Both the position numbers and the translations under genes were made by a program. Below the pieces are notes generated by a model. It was not told the DNA's origin. It made no database searches and was given only the letters and a program-made list of their open reading frames with translations. 64,000 bases of DNA from Betaproteobacteria bacterium UBA1934 (GTDB lineage: Bacteria; Pseudomonadota; Gammaproteobacteria; Burkholderiales; Rhodocyclaceae). The stretch covers positions 1,121,979 through 1,185,978 of the forward strand of contig DDFG01000005.1 of NCBI GenBank assembly GCA_002337055.1, in the 5' to 3' direction. Of the stretch, positions 1 through 7,952 are shown piece after piece; positions within the stretch are counted from its first letter, which is position 1, and each line of letters opens with the position of its first letter.

Positions 1-1110
1 TCGATTTCCGAGATCAACGAAAATACCATGGCCTACCACATCCACGAGCCACTGGGCGTGGTCGGGCAGATCATTCCGTGGAACTTCCCACTGCTGATGG
101 CGGCGTGGAAGCTGGCTCCCGCACTGGGCGCAGGCAATTGCGTGGTGCTGAAGCCGGCTGAATCGACGCCGGTGTCGATCATCATCATGGCCGAGTTGAT
201 CGCCGATCTGCTGCCACCGGGGGTGCTCAACATCGTCAATGGTTTTGGCCGCGAAGCGGGCATGCCGCTGGCGACCAGCAAGCGCATCGCCAAGATTGCC
301 TTCACAGGATCGACCACGACCGGGCGTGTCGTCGCGCAAGCAGCCGCCAACAACCTGATTCCGGCAACGCTGGAACTGGGCGGCAAGTCGCCAAACGTCT
401 TCTTCGAGGACGTGATGGCGGCCGACGACAGCTTCCTCGACAAGGCCATCGAAGGTCTGGTGCTGTTCGCTTTCAACCAGGGCGAGGTGTGCACCTGCCC
501 GTCACGGGCGCTGATCCAGGAATCGATCTACGACAGTTTCATGGAACGCTGCCTGAAGCGCATCGCCGCGATCAAACAGGGCAGCCCGCTCGATACCGAG
601 ACGATGATCGGCGCGCAGGCCTCGCAGGAGCAGATGACCAAGATCACGTCCTACCTCGATCTCGGTCGCCAGGAGGGCGCCCAATGCCTGATCGGCGGCG
701 CGCGCGCGAGCCTAGGTGGCGATCTGGCCACAGGCTATTACATCCAGCCGACGGTGTTCAAGGGCCACAACAAGATGCGCATCTTCCAGGAAGAAATCTT
801 CGGGCCTGTGCTGGCCGTGACCACTTTCAAGGATGAAGCCGATGCGCTGGCGATCGCAAACGACACACTGTACGGCCTCGGCGCCGGCGTCTGGAGCCGC
901 AACGGCAACATCGCCTACCGCATGGGCCGGGCGATCAAGGCGGGCCGCGTGTGGACCAACTGCTACCACGACTACCCGGCGCACGCGGCTTTCGGTGGTT
1001 ACAAGGAATCGGGCATCGGTCGCGAAACGCACAAGCTGATGCTGGATCACTACCAGCAAACCAAGAACCTGCTGGTCAGCTACTCGGAGCAGAAACTCGG
1101 CTTCTTCTGA
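1..1110 (+). CDS. aldehyde dehydrogenase, C-terminal part (ExaC/AcoD acetaldehyde dehydrogenase type)
   Basis: The frame is open from the first base, so the gene begins outside the window; 369 residues are visible of about 505 usual for the family. It should oxidise acetaldehyde or a similar aldehyde with NAD(P)+ in the cytoplasm. Seen: PWNFP (oxyanion-hole Asn), FTGSTTTG (cofactor loop), ELGGKSP (general-base Glu), QGEVCTCPSR (catalytic Cys) and EEIFGPV. The C-terminal stretch NCYHDYPAHAAFGGYKESG and the DUF779 gene 57 bases downstream fit the acetaldehyde (ExaC/AcoD) subfamily. The exact substrate is inferred. Confidence 0.92.
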   Translation, partial: SISEINENTMAYHIHEPLGVVGQIIPWNFPLLMAAWKLAPALGAGNCVVLKPAESTPVSIIIMAELIADLLPPGVLNIVNGFGREAGMPLATSKRIAKIAFTGSTTTGRVVAQAAANNLIPATLELGGKSPNVFFEDVMAADDSFLDKAIEGLVLFAFNQGEVCTCPSRALIQESIYDSFMERCLKRIAAIKQGSPLDTETMIGAQASQEQMTKITSYLDLGRQEGAQCLIGGARASLGGDLATGYYIQPTVFKGHNKMRIFQEEIFGPVLAVTTFKDEADALAIANDTLYGLGAGVWSRNGNIAYRMGRAIKAGRVWTNCYHDYPAHAAFGGYKESGIGRETHKLMLDHYQQTKNLLVSYSEQKLGFF

Positions 1111-1167
1111 TCGTCGCTCACCTTTGCGGGCGGGGGCATCCTCGCCCGCTTTTCTGGAGACCTCACC

Positions 1168-1533
1168 ATGGTCGAGAAAGTGGTCGCAACGCCGGCAGCG
1201 CTGGCGTTGATTGCGCTGCTCAAGGAAAAGCACGGCCCCAGCCTGATGTTTCACCAGTCGGGCGGCTGTTGCGACAACAGCGCCGCCAACTGTTACCTGC
1301 CCGGTGAAATCACCATCGGTCAGGGCGACGTGTATCTCGGTGAAATCGGCGGCTGCCCGTTCTACATTGGTCGGGCGCAATACGAGTACTGGAAGCACAC
1401 GCAACTGATTATCGACGTGATCGATGGCCGCGGCGGTACTTTTTCGCTGGAAGGACCCGAAGGCAAGGCGTTCCACACCCGCTCAAGGGTGTTTACCGAC
1501 GCTGAACTGGCCGAGCTGGCTGCGGCGGGTTGA
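1168..1533 (+). CDS. DUF779 family protein
   Basis: This is a 121-residue cytoplasmic protein with the DUF779 signature HQSGGCCDNSAANCY near residue 27, where several cysteines and a histidine suggest metal or thiol chemistry, followed by a compact beta-rich body. Genes of this family commonly follow aldehyde dehydrogenases, as here, but their biochemical role is not established. ATG is preceded by a GGAG sequence. The gene is probably cotranscribed with the dehydrogenase and may act as an accessory factor for it; that is inference. A GC-rich hairpin overlaps the stop codon. Confidence 0.85.
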   Translation: MVEKVVATPAALALIALLKEKHGPSLMFHQSGGCCDNSAANCYLPGEITIGQGDVYLGEIGGCPFYIGRAQYEYWKHTQLIIDVIDGRGGTFSLEGPEGKAFHTRSRVFTDAELAELAAAG

Positions 1534-1542
1534 CCCCGCCGC
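1522..1542. terminator. possible bidirectional stem-loop between convergent genes
   Basis: An 8-bp stem (1522-1529 with 1535-1542) of pure G/C overlaps the stop codon of the DUF779 gene and lies 13 bases from the end of the convergent reductase gene. No U-tract follows on either strand, so intrinsic termination is uncertain. Confidence 0.3.
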
Positions 1543-1554
1543 GCCTGCAAGCCA

Positions 1555-2409
1555 TCAATACAGGACTTCGTGCCAGCGGCCTTCGGCGACCATCACGCCC
1601 TTGATGGTCTGCCAAGCAATCGCCGAGCCGGCGATGCTGGCCAGGGTCTTGTCCACCCCTTCCAGCATCGCCTCGGCGCCGGCGATGAAGACCTGGGTGT
1701 CCTTGCCGTTAAGCATTTCCAGCACCTCGTTGGCGTACTGTTCGATGGCTTGCCCCAGCGCCACCGGCGCTTGTAGCGCCGGACGCGGGCTGACCGCCTG
1801 GATTGCCTTGAAACTGGCCTGATCGAAATACTGGGCGAGGTCCTGATTTTCGTCGTTCATGTACAGCATTTCTAGGCCGGTGTGTGCGCCGTAGAACATC
1901 CGTACCTTGCCTTCCCATCCGCCCAGTTTCTCGTAGAGATGACGAATATAGGCGCGGAAGGGCGCTATGCCGGTGCCCATGCCGATCATCAGCAGATCCG
2001 CTTTCCGATTGGCCGGTACCGGGAAAACGAGGCCGACCGGCCCGTCGAAACGGATGCTCTGGCCGGGTTGCAAATCGCACAGGTAGTTGGAGGCGACGCC
2101 CTTGTATTCCTCGCCGCTGAAATCATCCACATAGAAGCATCGACGCACGCAGAGCGTGAATTCGCTACTCTCCGGCGAAACGGCTTCGGGATCGGCGATG
2201 GTATATAGCCGTGCGTGATAGGGATTGCCGTACAGGCCTGGCGCGAGCACACGAATACTCTGACCGGGCTTGGCTTCGAAGCCAAGATCTGCGGTGCGGA
2301 ACACCAGGTGGCGGACTTCTTCCGCCGAGGTCGCCGGGGTAATGCGGTTGGAGCTGATCAACTGGGCGGAAAAATGCGTAGCGTCATTGTGAATGGTCGG
2401 ACTGGTCAT
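1555..2409 (-). CDS. ferredoxin--NADP(+) reductase, plant-type FNR fold
   Basis: This 284-residue flavoprotein has an N-terminal FAD-binding barrel with RLYTIAD (the RxY[ST] FAD motif, about residue 66), a GxASNYLCDL segment, and a C-terminal NADP-binding domain with GMGTGIAPFR (about 144) and FYGAHT. It ends in LY, an aromatic terminus typical of plant-type FNRs that stacks on the flavin. It should move electrons between ferredoxin or flavodoxin and NADP(H). It also resembles the reductase half of BoxA-like proteins, but no iron-sulfur domain is present here. It is divergent from the B12 riboswitch operon and convergent with DUF779. KorAB, farther along, is a possible ferredoxin partner (inference). 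Confidence 0.85.
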   Translation of the reverse strand: MTSPTIHNDATHFSAQLISSNRITPATSAEEVRHLVFRTADLGFEAKPGQSIRVLAPGLYGNPYHARLYTIADPEAVSPESSEFTLCVRRCFYVDDFSGEEYKGVASNYLCDLQPGQSIRFDGPVGLVFPVPANRKADLLMIGMGTGIAPFRAYIRHLYEKLGGWEGKVRMFYGAHTGLEMLYMNDENQDLAQYFDQASFKAIQAVSPRPALQAPVALGQAIEQYANEVLEMLNGKDTQVFIAGAEAMLEGVDKTLASIAGSAIAWQTIKGVMVAEGRWHEVLY

Positions 2410-2523
2410 GATGGTTGCGCCTCAAGAAATGCCTTGCTGTTCGGACTGCTTTTCGGCCGGCCGCGGATTGGGTTCCCTTCGCTCGGTAGGGTCATCATAC
2501 AGAATGGTGAAATCTTACCCAAG

Positions 2524-2553
2524 CTGCCGGAAAATGGCCCATTGCGCTACAAT
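2524..2553 (+). promoter_or_regulatory. candidate promoter of the B12 operon
   Basis: A TACAAT -10 box at 2548-2553 lies about 35 bases upstream of the riboswitch aptamer. Only a weak -35 (CTGCCG at 2524-2529, 18-base spacer) is visible, so this is tentative. Confidence 0.3.
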
Positions 2554-2586
2554 ATCGGCCCTGCCGCCAAAGCGGCGGGAAGTGCA

Positions 2587-2766
2587 TAAGGTGCCGCGCG
2601 AGAGACCTCGAGCGCGGTTAAACGGGAAAGCGGTGCGCGTGCCATACACGCCAAGCCGCTGCTGCCCCCGCAACGGTAAGCAAGTGCGGATCGGTCATCA
2701 TGCCACTGGACGACAGTCTGGGAAGGCGACCGGTCAAGACTTGCGAGCCCGGATACCGGCCTCTGT
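2587..2766 (+). promoter_or_regulatory. cobalamin (AdoCbl) riboswitch
   Basis: The hallmark order of the class is present: AGGTGCC opening the P1/P2 arm (about 2589), TTAAACGGGAA (about 2618), GCTGCCCCCGCAACGGTAA (about 2660), the B12 box GCCACTG (2702-2708), CTGGGAAGGC (about 2718) and the closing GAGCCCGGATACCGGCC. In this family cobalamin binding represses the downstream gene. Here that gene is a TonB receptor starting at 2890, followed by btuC and btuD. The match leaves little doubt about identity; the exact 3' limit is approximate. Confidence 0.96.
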
Positions 2767-2851
2767 GCATTGGAGCGGAAGGGCCACGGGGTGGTGGCGC
2801 CGGTATTTACCGACGTTTTCTCCTGCGGTTTTTCCATTTTTGCGATGACCA

Positions 2852-2875
2852 CCGGCGCGCGGGGACGCCCGCCGG
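2852..2875 (+). promoter_or_regulatory. possible expression-platform hairpin upstream of btuB
   Basis: CCGGCG (2852-2857) can pair with CGCCGG (2870-2875), ending five bases before the Shine-Dalgarno GGAG at 2881. A hairpin here could let the riboswitch control ribosome access. T-runs at 2815-2842 could instead belong to a weak terminator. The mechanism is inferred. Confidence 0.35.
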
Positions 2876-2889
2876 CACAGGGAGAAAAC

Positions 2890-4872
2890 ATGCATCCGAC
2901 CCGATGTGGCGCGCGCCTGACGCGCATCGCCGCCACCCTTACCATGCTGGGCCTGCTTGCCCCGGCGTTTGCCCAAACCCCGACACCGCAGGTGGTGGTG
3001 AGCGCCAGCCGCTTTGCCGACAGCGACCCGCGCTTGCCGGCCAATATCAGCATCATCGACGCCGAAGATATTCGCAATTCGCCGGTGCGCGACCTGCCCG
3101 GCATTCTCAAGAGCCGCGCCGGCATCGAAGTGCGTTCGCTCTCCGGCAGCCAGGGCATGGATGCCGCCGTCGATCTGCGCGGCTTCGGCGACACGGCCGG
3201 CAGCAACACGCTGATCCTGCTCGATGGCCAGCGCCTGAATCCGATCGACCAGAGCGGCGTCAGTTGGTCGGCGATTCCAATTGACGGGGTGCAGCGCATC
3301 GAGATCATTCGCGGCGCCGGCACTGTGCTGTACGGCGACCGTGCCAGCGGCGGCGTCATCAACATCGTCACCGACAAGTCCGCCGCGCCGTCGGCGAGCG
3401 TGACTGCCACACTGGGCAGCAACGACTATCGCGGCCTCAACGCCGAGGCCGCCGGCAGTCAGGGCAATCTGTATGGCCGCGTGCTCGCGCACTATGCCGC
3501 CGGCGATGGCTGGCGTCGCAACAACCGCTTCGAGCAGAGCAGCTTGTCCGGTCGCGGCGGAGTGCGTCTTCAGGCCGATGGCGAGGTGTTTGTCGATTAT
3601 GCCCTGTACCGCGACGAAGCCGGCTTGCCCAGCTATCTGGCCACGATGGCCTATCACAACCGCCCGCGCGACACGCGCACGCCATACGACAAGCAGGAAC
3701 GCGAAGGATATCGCCTGCGGCCGGGGGTGGCGCTGGCGCTGACCGATACGCTGCGCGTGGAGGCGGAAGCCAGCTTGCAGCACGAGGATTTCAAATCGCA
3801 GTATGTCTCCTTCGGCAGCAATGGCGACCGGGACACCGACAACTGGTCGGTGACGCCGCGCCTGCGCTGGCAGCACGGCCTGGGCGCGCTGCCGAGCGAG
3901 ACTGTGGTGGGTCTCGATTACTACGTTGGCGACGTCGATGCCATCTATTCGAGTTCGCCGGCGCAGGGCGCGAAACAGACCAGCCGCGCGCTGTATGTGC
4001 AGAACCAGACCCGTTTCGGCGACTGGACGCTGACCCTGGGCGACCGCCAGCAGCGGATGACGCAGAGCGTCTATCAACGCGCCTATCCGGCCTGGTACTC
4101 GCCGGCGATGGAAGGCGAGCAGAGCAAGCGTCGCAACGCCGCCGACGCCGGCCTGACCTATACCGGCAACGGCTGGCGCGCCTACGGCAAGGTGGGGACA
4201 ACTTACCGCTTCGCCAATACCGACGAGTTGTTTGCCTACGACCCCTTCACCGGTGCGCCCATGTTTGCCGGCGCCCTGCGTCCGCAGCACGGCACCATCC
4301 GCGAAGTCGGTGTCAGCCTGAGGATCGATCGCGTCTCGGCGCGCGCCTCGGCTTACCGGATGACGCTGGTCGACGAAATCGGCTACGACGGTAACCTGTT
4401 CGCCAACGTCAATCTTGACCCGACTCGCCGCCAGGGCGCCGAGGTCGAAGTCGACTGGCGCCTCGGCGACAGTCTCAAGGCTCGCCTGGCCTATGCCTAT
4501 ACCGACGCCACCTTCCGTTCCGGAGCCTACGACGGCAAGCGTGTGCCGCTGGTGGCGCGTAACAGCGGCTCGGCCGAGGTGGTCTGGGACGGCGGCGCCT
4601 GGGGCCGTTACACGGTGGCGGCCAACAGCATCGGCGACCGCCCGTACAGCGGCGACTTCGCCAACATCCACGGGCAGCTTGCTGGCTATACGACGGTCGA
4701 TCTGCAAGCGGCGTGGAACTGGAAGCCGGTGACGCTCACCATGCGCCTGCTCAATGCGCTCGATAAGCGCTACGCGCCCTATGCCGGCTACTCGCCCTTC
4801 ATCGCCGATCATTACTACTATCCGGCCGATGGGCGCACACTGTTCGTCTCGGCCCGTGTCGATATGAAGTAA
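2890..4872 (+). CDS. btuB: TonB-dependent vitamin B12 receptor BtuB
   Basis: The start chosen is ATG 2890 with GGAG eight bases upstream; the frame stays open farther 5' but that lies in the riboswitch leader. The product is 660 residues with a signal peptide ending in LAPAFAQ, a TonB-box-like QVVVSASR directly after it, a plug domain with the usual IEIIRGAGTVLYGDRASGGV block, and a 22-strand-type barrel. It imports cobalamin across the outer membrane using TonB energy. Assignment to B12 rests on the riboswitch and on btuCD following three bases later. An oddity is that the last residues are VDMK, without the terminal aromatic that most outer-membrane barrels carry. Confidence 0.93.
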   Translation: MHPTRCGARLTRIAATLTMLGLLAPAFAQTPTPQVVVSASRFADSDPRLPANISIIDAEDIRNSPVRDLPGILKSRAGIEVRSLSGSQGMDAAVDLRGFGDTAGSNTLILLDGQRLNPIDQSGVSWSAIPIDGVQRIEIIRGAGTVLYGDRASGGVINIVTDKSAAPSASVTATLGSNDYRGLNAEAAGSQGNLYGRVLAHYAAGDGWRRNNRFEQSSLSGRGGVRLQADGEVFVDYALYRDEAGLPSYLATMAYHNRPRDTRTPYDKQEREGYRLRPGVALALTDTLRVEAEASLQHEDFKSQYVSFGSNGDRDTDNWSVTPRLRWQHGLGALPSETVVGLDYYVGDVDAIYSSSPAQGAKQTSRALYVQNQTRFGDWTLTLGDRQQRMTQSVYQRAYPAWYSPAMEGEQSKRRNAADAGLTYTGNGWRAYGKVGTTYRFANTDELFAYDPFTGAPMFAGALRPQHGTIREVGVSLRIDRVSARASAYRMTLVDEIGYDGNLFANVNLDPTRRQGAEVEVDWRLGDSLKARLAYAYTDATFRSGAYDGKRVPLVARNSGSAEVVWDGGAWGRYTVAANSIGDRPYSGDFANIHGQLAGYTTVDLQAAWNWKPVTLTMRLLNALDKRYAPYAGYSPFIADHYYYPADGRTLFVSARVDMK

Positions 4873-4875
4873 GCC

Positions 4876-5853
4876 ATGCCCAGCCGCCGCCGCATCCTGC
4901 TTGTTCTCGCCGCACTGCTGATGCTGGCCGGTGCCGCCTTTGCGGCGGCGCTGGCGGCCGGCAGTCTGCCGGTTGGGGCGGTGGATGTGGTCGGCGCGCT
5001 GGTCGGCAGCGATGCGCCGGGTGCCGATATCGTCCGCCAGCTGCGCCTGCCGAGGGCGCTGGCGGCTTTTGCCTGTGGCGGCTTGCTCGCTTTTGCCGGC
5101 ACCTTGATGCAGGTGCTGTTGCGAAATCCGCTGGCGGATCCATACGTCCTCGGCGTTTCCGGCGGCGCCAGCGTGGGCGCGTTACTGGCCATCGTGTGCG
5201 GTTGCGCAAGCCTGGGCGTGGACGGATTCGCCTTTTTGGGCGCCCTGGCGGCATTGCTTCTGGTCTTTGGACTGGCCCACGGCGACGGTAGCTGGACGCA
5301 GACCCGCCTGCTGCTGACGGGTGTGATTGTCGCCGCCGGATGTGGTGCGGTGGTGGGCCTCTTGCTGACATTGGCGCCGGAGCGCCAGTTGCGCGGCATG
5401 TTGTTCTGGCTGATGGGCGATCTCGGCGACGCCACTGCGCCGGGGCTGGCGCTGGCGGTGCTGGCGCTGGCGCTGATCCTGGCGCTGCCTTTTGCGCGCG
5501 AGCTCAATCTGCTGGCGCGCGGGCCGCAAACGGCGCGAGCGCTCGGCGTCGCGGTGCCGCGCCTGAACCGGCTGATCTACTTGCTCGCTGCGCTGGCGAC
5601 GGCGGTGGCGGTCAGCCAGGGGGGCGCCATCGGCTTTGTCGGGCTGATTGTGCCGCACGGGGTGCGCCTGGTCGCCGGCAACGATCAGCGCCTGCTGCTG
5701 CCTGCTTCCGCGCTGGCGGGCGGTGCCCTGCTGCTGATGGCCGACACGCTGGCGCGCAGCGTGCTGGCGCCGATGCAACTGCCGGTGGGTGTGCTGACGG
5801 CCTTGATCGGCGTACCGGCGTTTCTCGTGTTGCTGGGCAGGCATCCGCGATGA
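4876..5853 (+). CDS. btuC: cobalamin ABC transporter permease (FecCD family)
   Basis: This is a 325-residue, very hydrophobic protein with about ten membrane segments. It belongs to the BtuC/FecCD family, shown by LRLPRALAAFACGGLLAFAG near residue 55, RNPLADPYVLGVSGGA (about 84) and the late GFVGLIVPHGVRL motif (about 253) that contacts the ATPase. It forms the inner-membrane B12 channel with BtuD. It starts three bases after btuB and its stop overlaps the btuD start, so the three genes are one riboswitch-controlled unit. Confidence 0.93.
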   Translation: MPSRRRILLVLAALLMLAGAAFAAALAAGSLPVGAVDVVGALVGSDAPGADIVRQLRLPRALAAFACGGLLAFAGTLMQVLLRNPLADPYVLGVSGGASVGALLAIVCGCASLGVDGFAFLGALAALLLVFGLAHGDGSWTQTRLLLTGVIVAAGCGAVVGLLLTLAPERQLRGMLFWLMGDLGDATAPGLALAVLALALILALPFARELNLLARGPQTARALGVAVPRLNRLIYLLAALATAVAVSQGGAIGFVGLIVPHGVRLVAGNDQRLLLPASALAGGALLLMADTLARSVLAPMQLPVGVLTALIGVPAFLVLLGRHPR

Positions 5854-6617
5854 CGGCATTGCTGGCCACCGAGAATCTGCGCGTCGCGCTTGGCGAGCGC
5901 GTGTTCTGCCATCAACTGGATCTGCGGCTGGCAGCGGGCCAGATGCTGGCGGTGCTCGGTCCGAACGGCGCGGGAAAGACGACCCTGCTGCACACCCTGG
6001 CCGGGCTGCGAGCCGCCGATGGCGGGCGCATCCTGCTCGAGGGACGCCCCTACGAAGACTGGACAGGCGACGCGGCGGCCCGGTGCCGTGCCTTGTTGTT
6101 GCAGCAGCAACCCGATTATTTCGCCTCGACCGTGCTGGAAACGACGCTGGTCGGGCGGCATCCGCATCTTGGCCGATGGGGATGGGAAGGCCCGGCCGAC
6201 CTCAAGATTGCACGCGCCGCGCTGACCGCGCTGGGCATGGAGGGTACAGCCTCGCGCGACATTCTCAGTCTCTCCGGCGGCGAACGGCAGCGCGTGGCGC
6301 TGGCGGCGCTCCTGACCCAGCAGCCGCGCCTGTTCCTGCTCGACGAACCGTTGAATCACCTCGATCTGCATTATCAGGTGGCAGTGCTGGAGCTGTTCAG
6401 GCAACTGGCCGACCAGGGACGTGGCGTCGTGATGGTGTTGCACGACATCAATCTGGCGGCGCGCTATGCCGATCAGGCGTTGCTGCTGGATGGGCGGGGC
6501 GGGGCGGTGTGCGGGCCGATGGCCGAGGTTCTGCGCGGCGACAGGCTGAGTCATGCCTTCGGGCATCCACTCCGATCGTTCACGGTAGACGGACGCACCT
6601 TGTTCTTCCCGGACTGA
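5850..6617 (+). CDS. btuD: cobalamin ABC transporter ATP-binding protein
   Basis: ATG 5850 overlaps the btuC stop (ATGA), giving 255 residues, the usual size; the upstream open frame inside btuC is ignored. Seen: Walker A GPNGAGKTT (about residue 36), Q-loop LLQQQPD, ABC signature LSGGERQR (about 138), Walker B LFLLDEPLNHLD and switch His in VLHDINLAARYADQ. It powers B12 import with BtuC and the periplasmic BtuF. The only btuF candidate in the window lies 5 kb away on the other strand. Confidence 0.93.
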   Translation: MTALLATENLRVALGERVFCHQLDLRLAAGQMLAVLGPNGAGKTTLLHTLAGLRAADGGRILLEGRPYEDWTGDAAARCRALLLQQQPDYFASTVLETTLVGRHPHLGRWGWEGPADLKIARAALTALGMEGTASRDILSLSGGERQRVALAALLTQQPRLFLLDEPLNHLDLHYQVAVLELFRQLADQGRGVVMVLHDINLAARYADQALLLDGRGGAVCGPMAEVLRGDRLSHAFGHPLRSFTVDGRTLFFPD

Positions 6618-6677
6618 ACCACTACATTAGGGGTTCTGTCTGAGTCTGTAGCGACCGTTTTTTCGGAGATTAGGCCT

Positions 6678-7340
6678 GTGTCCTTCGTTCCCACTTACTC
6701 TCTCGGCGAGCAGATCGCCAATGGCGTCACGCATGGCGTCGGGATCGTCGCGGCCATCGCTGGTCTGGCGGTGCTGACGGCTTTCGCCACGCTGCATGGC
6801 GACGCCTGGCATGTAGTCGGATGCGCGATTTTCGGGGCCACGCTGATCCTGCTTTACACGACTTCCACCCTGTATCACAGCGTCTACGCCCAGAAACTGA
6901 AGCCGCTTTTCCGCGCGCTCGATCATTCCGCCATCTTTCTGCTGATTGCGGGTACCTACACGCCCTTCATGCTCGTGAATCTGCGCGGCCCTTGGGGCTG
7001 GTCGTTGCTGTCGGTGATCTGGACCCTCGGCGTGGGCGGCATCATCCTGCGCTTGGCTCTGAAAGGGCGCTACCACGGCCTAGTGGTCGGCTTCTATATT
7101 GCGATGGGCTGGGTAATCGTGATTGCCATCAAGCCGCTGCTCGACCATCTGGAGGGCGGCGGCCTGGCCCTGCTGGCCGGCGGCGGTCTGGCTTATACAC
7201 TGGGTGTGGTGTTCTACAAATGGCGGCGCTTGCCATACAACCATGCCATTTGGCACGGTTTCGTGCTGCTGGGTAGTTGTCTGCACTATTTCGCGGTGCT
7301 GTACTACGTCATTCCCTGGCCGGCTCAAGCCACCAGTTGA
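6678..7340 (+). CDS. TrhA / hemolysin III family membrane protein
   Basis: This is a 220-residue protein with seven hydrophobic segments, starting at GTG 6678 behind a GGAG at 6665. Family marks are SLGEQIANGVTHGVG at the N-terminus, STLYHSV in helix 2-3, DHSAIFLLIAGTYTP and the C-terminal IWHGFVLLGSCLHYFAV, whose Ser/His/Asp residues form the presumed metal site of the PAQR-like superfamily. It sits in the inner membrane. The hemolysin name is historical; a role in membrane energetics or lipid homeostasis has been suggested for TrhA. Its 3' end overlaps the convergent phosphatase gene by 16 bases. Confidence 0.88.
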   Translation: MSFVPTYSLGEQIANGVTHGVGIVAAIAGLAVLTAFATLHGDAWHVVGCAIFGATLILLYTTSTLYHSVYAQKLKPLFRALDHSAIFLLIAGTYTPFMLVNLRGPWGWSLLSVIWTLGVGGIILRLALKGRYHGLVVGFYIAMGWVIVIAIKPLLDHLEGGGLALLAGGGLAYTLGVVFYKWRRLPYNHAIWHGFVLLGSCLHYFAVLYYVIPWPAQATS

Positions 7341-7942
7341 TCTTCAGGGCTGTTCACTTCGGTCATTCCCTGCGCGTCGACGCGTAGCCAGACGGCTTCG
7401 CCATTTTTGCGCTTGAGCGGCAAGGCGCGGTCGCGTGGAACGTTCCGGGCTTCTCGCGTGATGACGTCCATCACCCAGCCATGCGTCACCACCAGGCAGC
7501 GCTGACCGCGATGTTCGGACGCGATGTCGGTCAGACAGGCGAGCACGCGATCAGCAAAATCGTTCAGAGCCTCGCCGTCTTCCAGTTCGATGGCCGGATT
7601 GCGGAGATGGATTTGTTCGCACAGCACCGGATCAAGCTCGGCCAGGCGGGATTTCGGCAAGCCTTGCACCTTGCCGAAATGACGCTCCCTCAGGTCGTTA
7701 CGCGCCAGCGGTGTCGCCAGACCGAGCGACGTGGCGAGAATGTCGGCGGTCTCGAAGGCGCGGACGAGCGGGCTGGCATAAACCCTGTCGAAGCGGCAGT
7801 GCCGCAATGTCTGCGCCAGCGTTTTGGCCTGTTCGCGGCCGGTGTCGTTCAGAGGGATATCGAGCGAACCTTGCAGGACGCTCAGACGATTCCATTCCGT
7901 CTCGCCGTGGCGGACGACGCACATCAGGGTTTCCATCAACAA
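7325..7942 (-). CDS. histidine phosphatase family protein (phosphoglycerate mutase-like)
   Basis: The product has 205 residues (202 if it starts at the second Met). The phosphohistidine motif VVRHGETEWN is at residues 9-18, with YASPLVRAFETA (about 55), an acidic pair ERHFG (about 86) and VVTHGWVMD (second catalytic His, about 150). This is the cofactor-independent branch I fold shared by GpmB-like, CobC and SixA-type phosphatases. A CobC-type role (alpha-ribazole phosphatase) is tempting beside B12 transport genes, but no cobalamin synthesis gene is visible, so the substrate is left open. It lies 10 bases after the MFS transporter stop region's start side, on the same strand and downstream of it. 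Confidence 0.86.
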   Translation of the reverse strand: MLMETLMCVVRHGETEWNRLSVLQGSLDIPLNDTGREQAKTLAQTLRHCRFDRVYASPLVRAFETADILATSLGLATPLARNDLRERHFGKVQGLPKSRLAELDPVLCEQIHLRNPAIELEDGEALNDFADRVLACLTDIASEHRGQRCLVVTHGWVMDVITREARNVPRDRALPLKRKNGEAVWLRVDAQGMTEVNSPEDQLVA

Positions 7943-7952
7943 ATTCTCGGCA

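Noticed and set aside
2734..4812. A 692-residue open frame antisense to btuB
   Set aside because: It has no recognisable domain, is rich in His, Arg and Ala in the manner of high-GC antisense frames, and lies opposite a clear TonB receptor.
7325..7942. Histidine phosphatase as CobC of B12 synthesis
   Set aside because: Nearby B12 genes are for transport only, and no lower-ligand assembly gene is seen; the fold has many other substrates.
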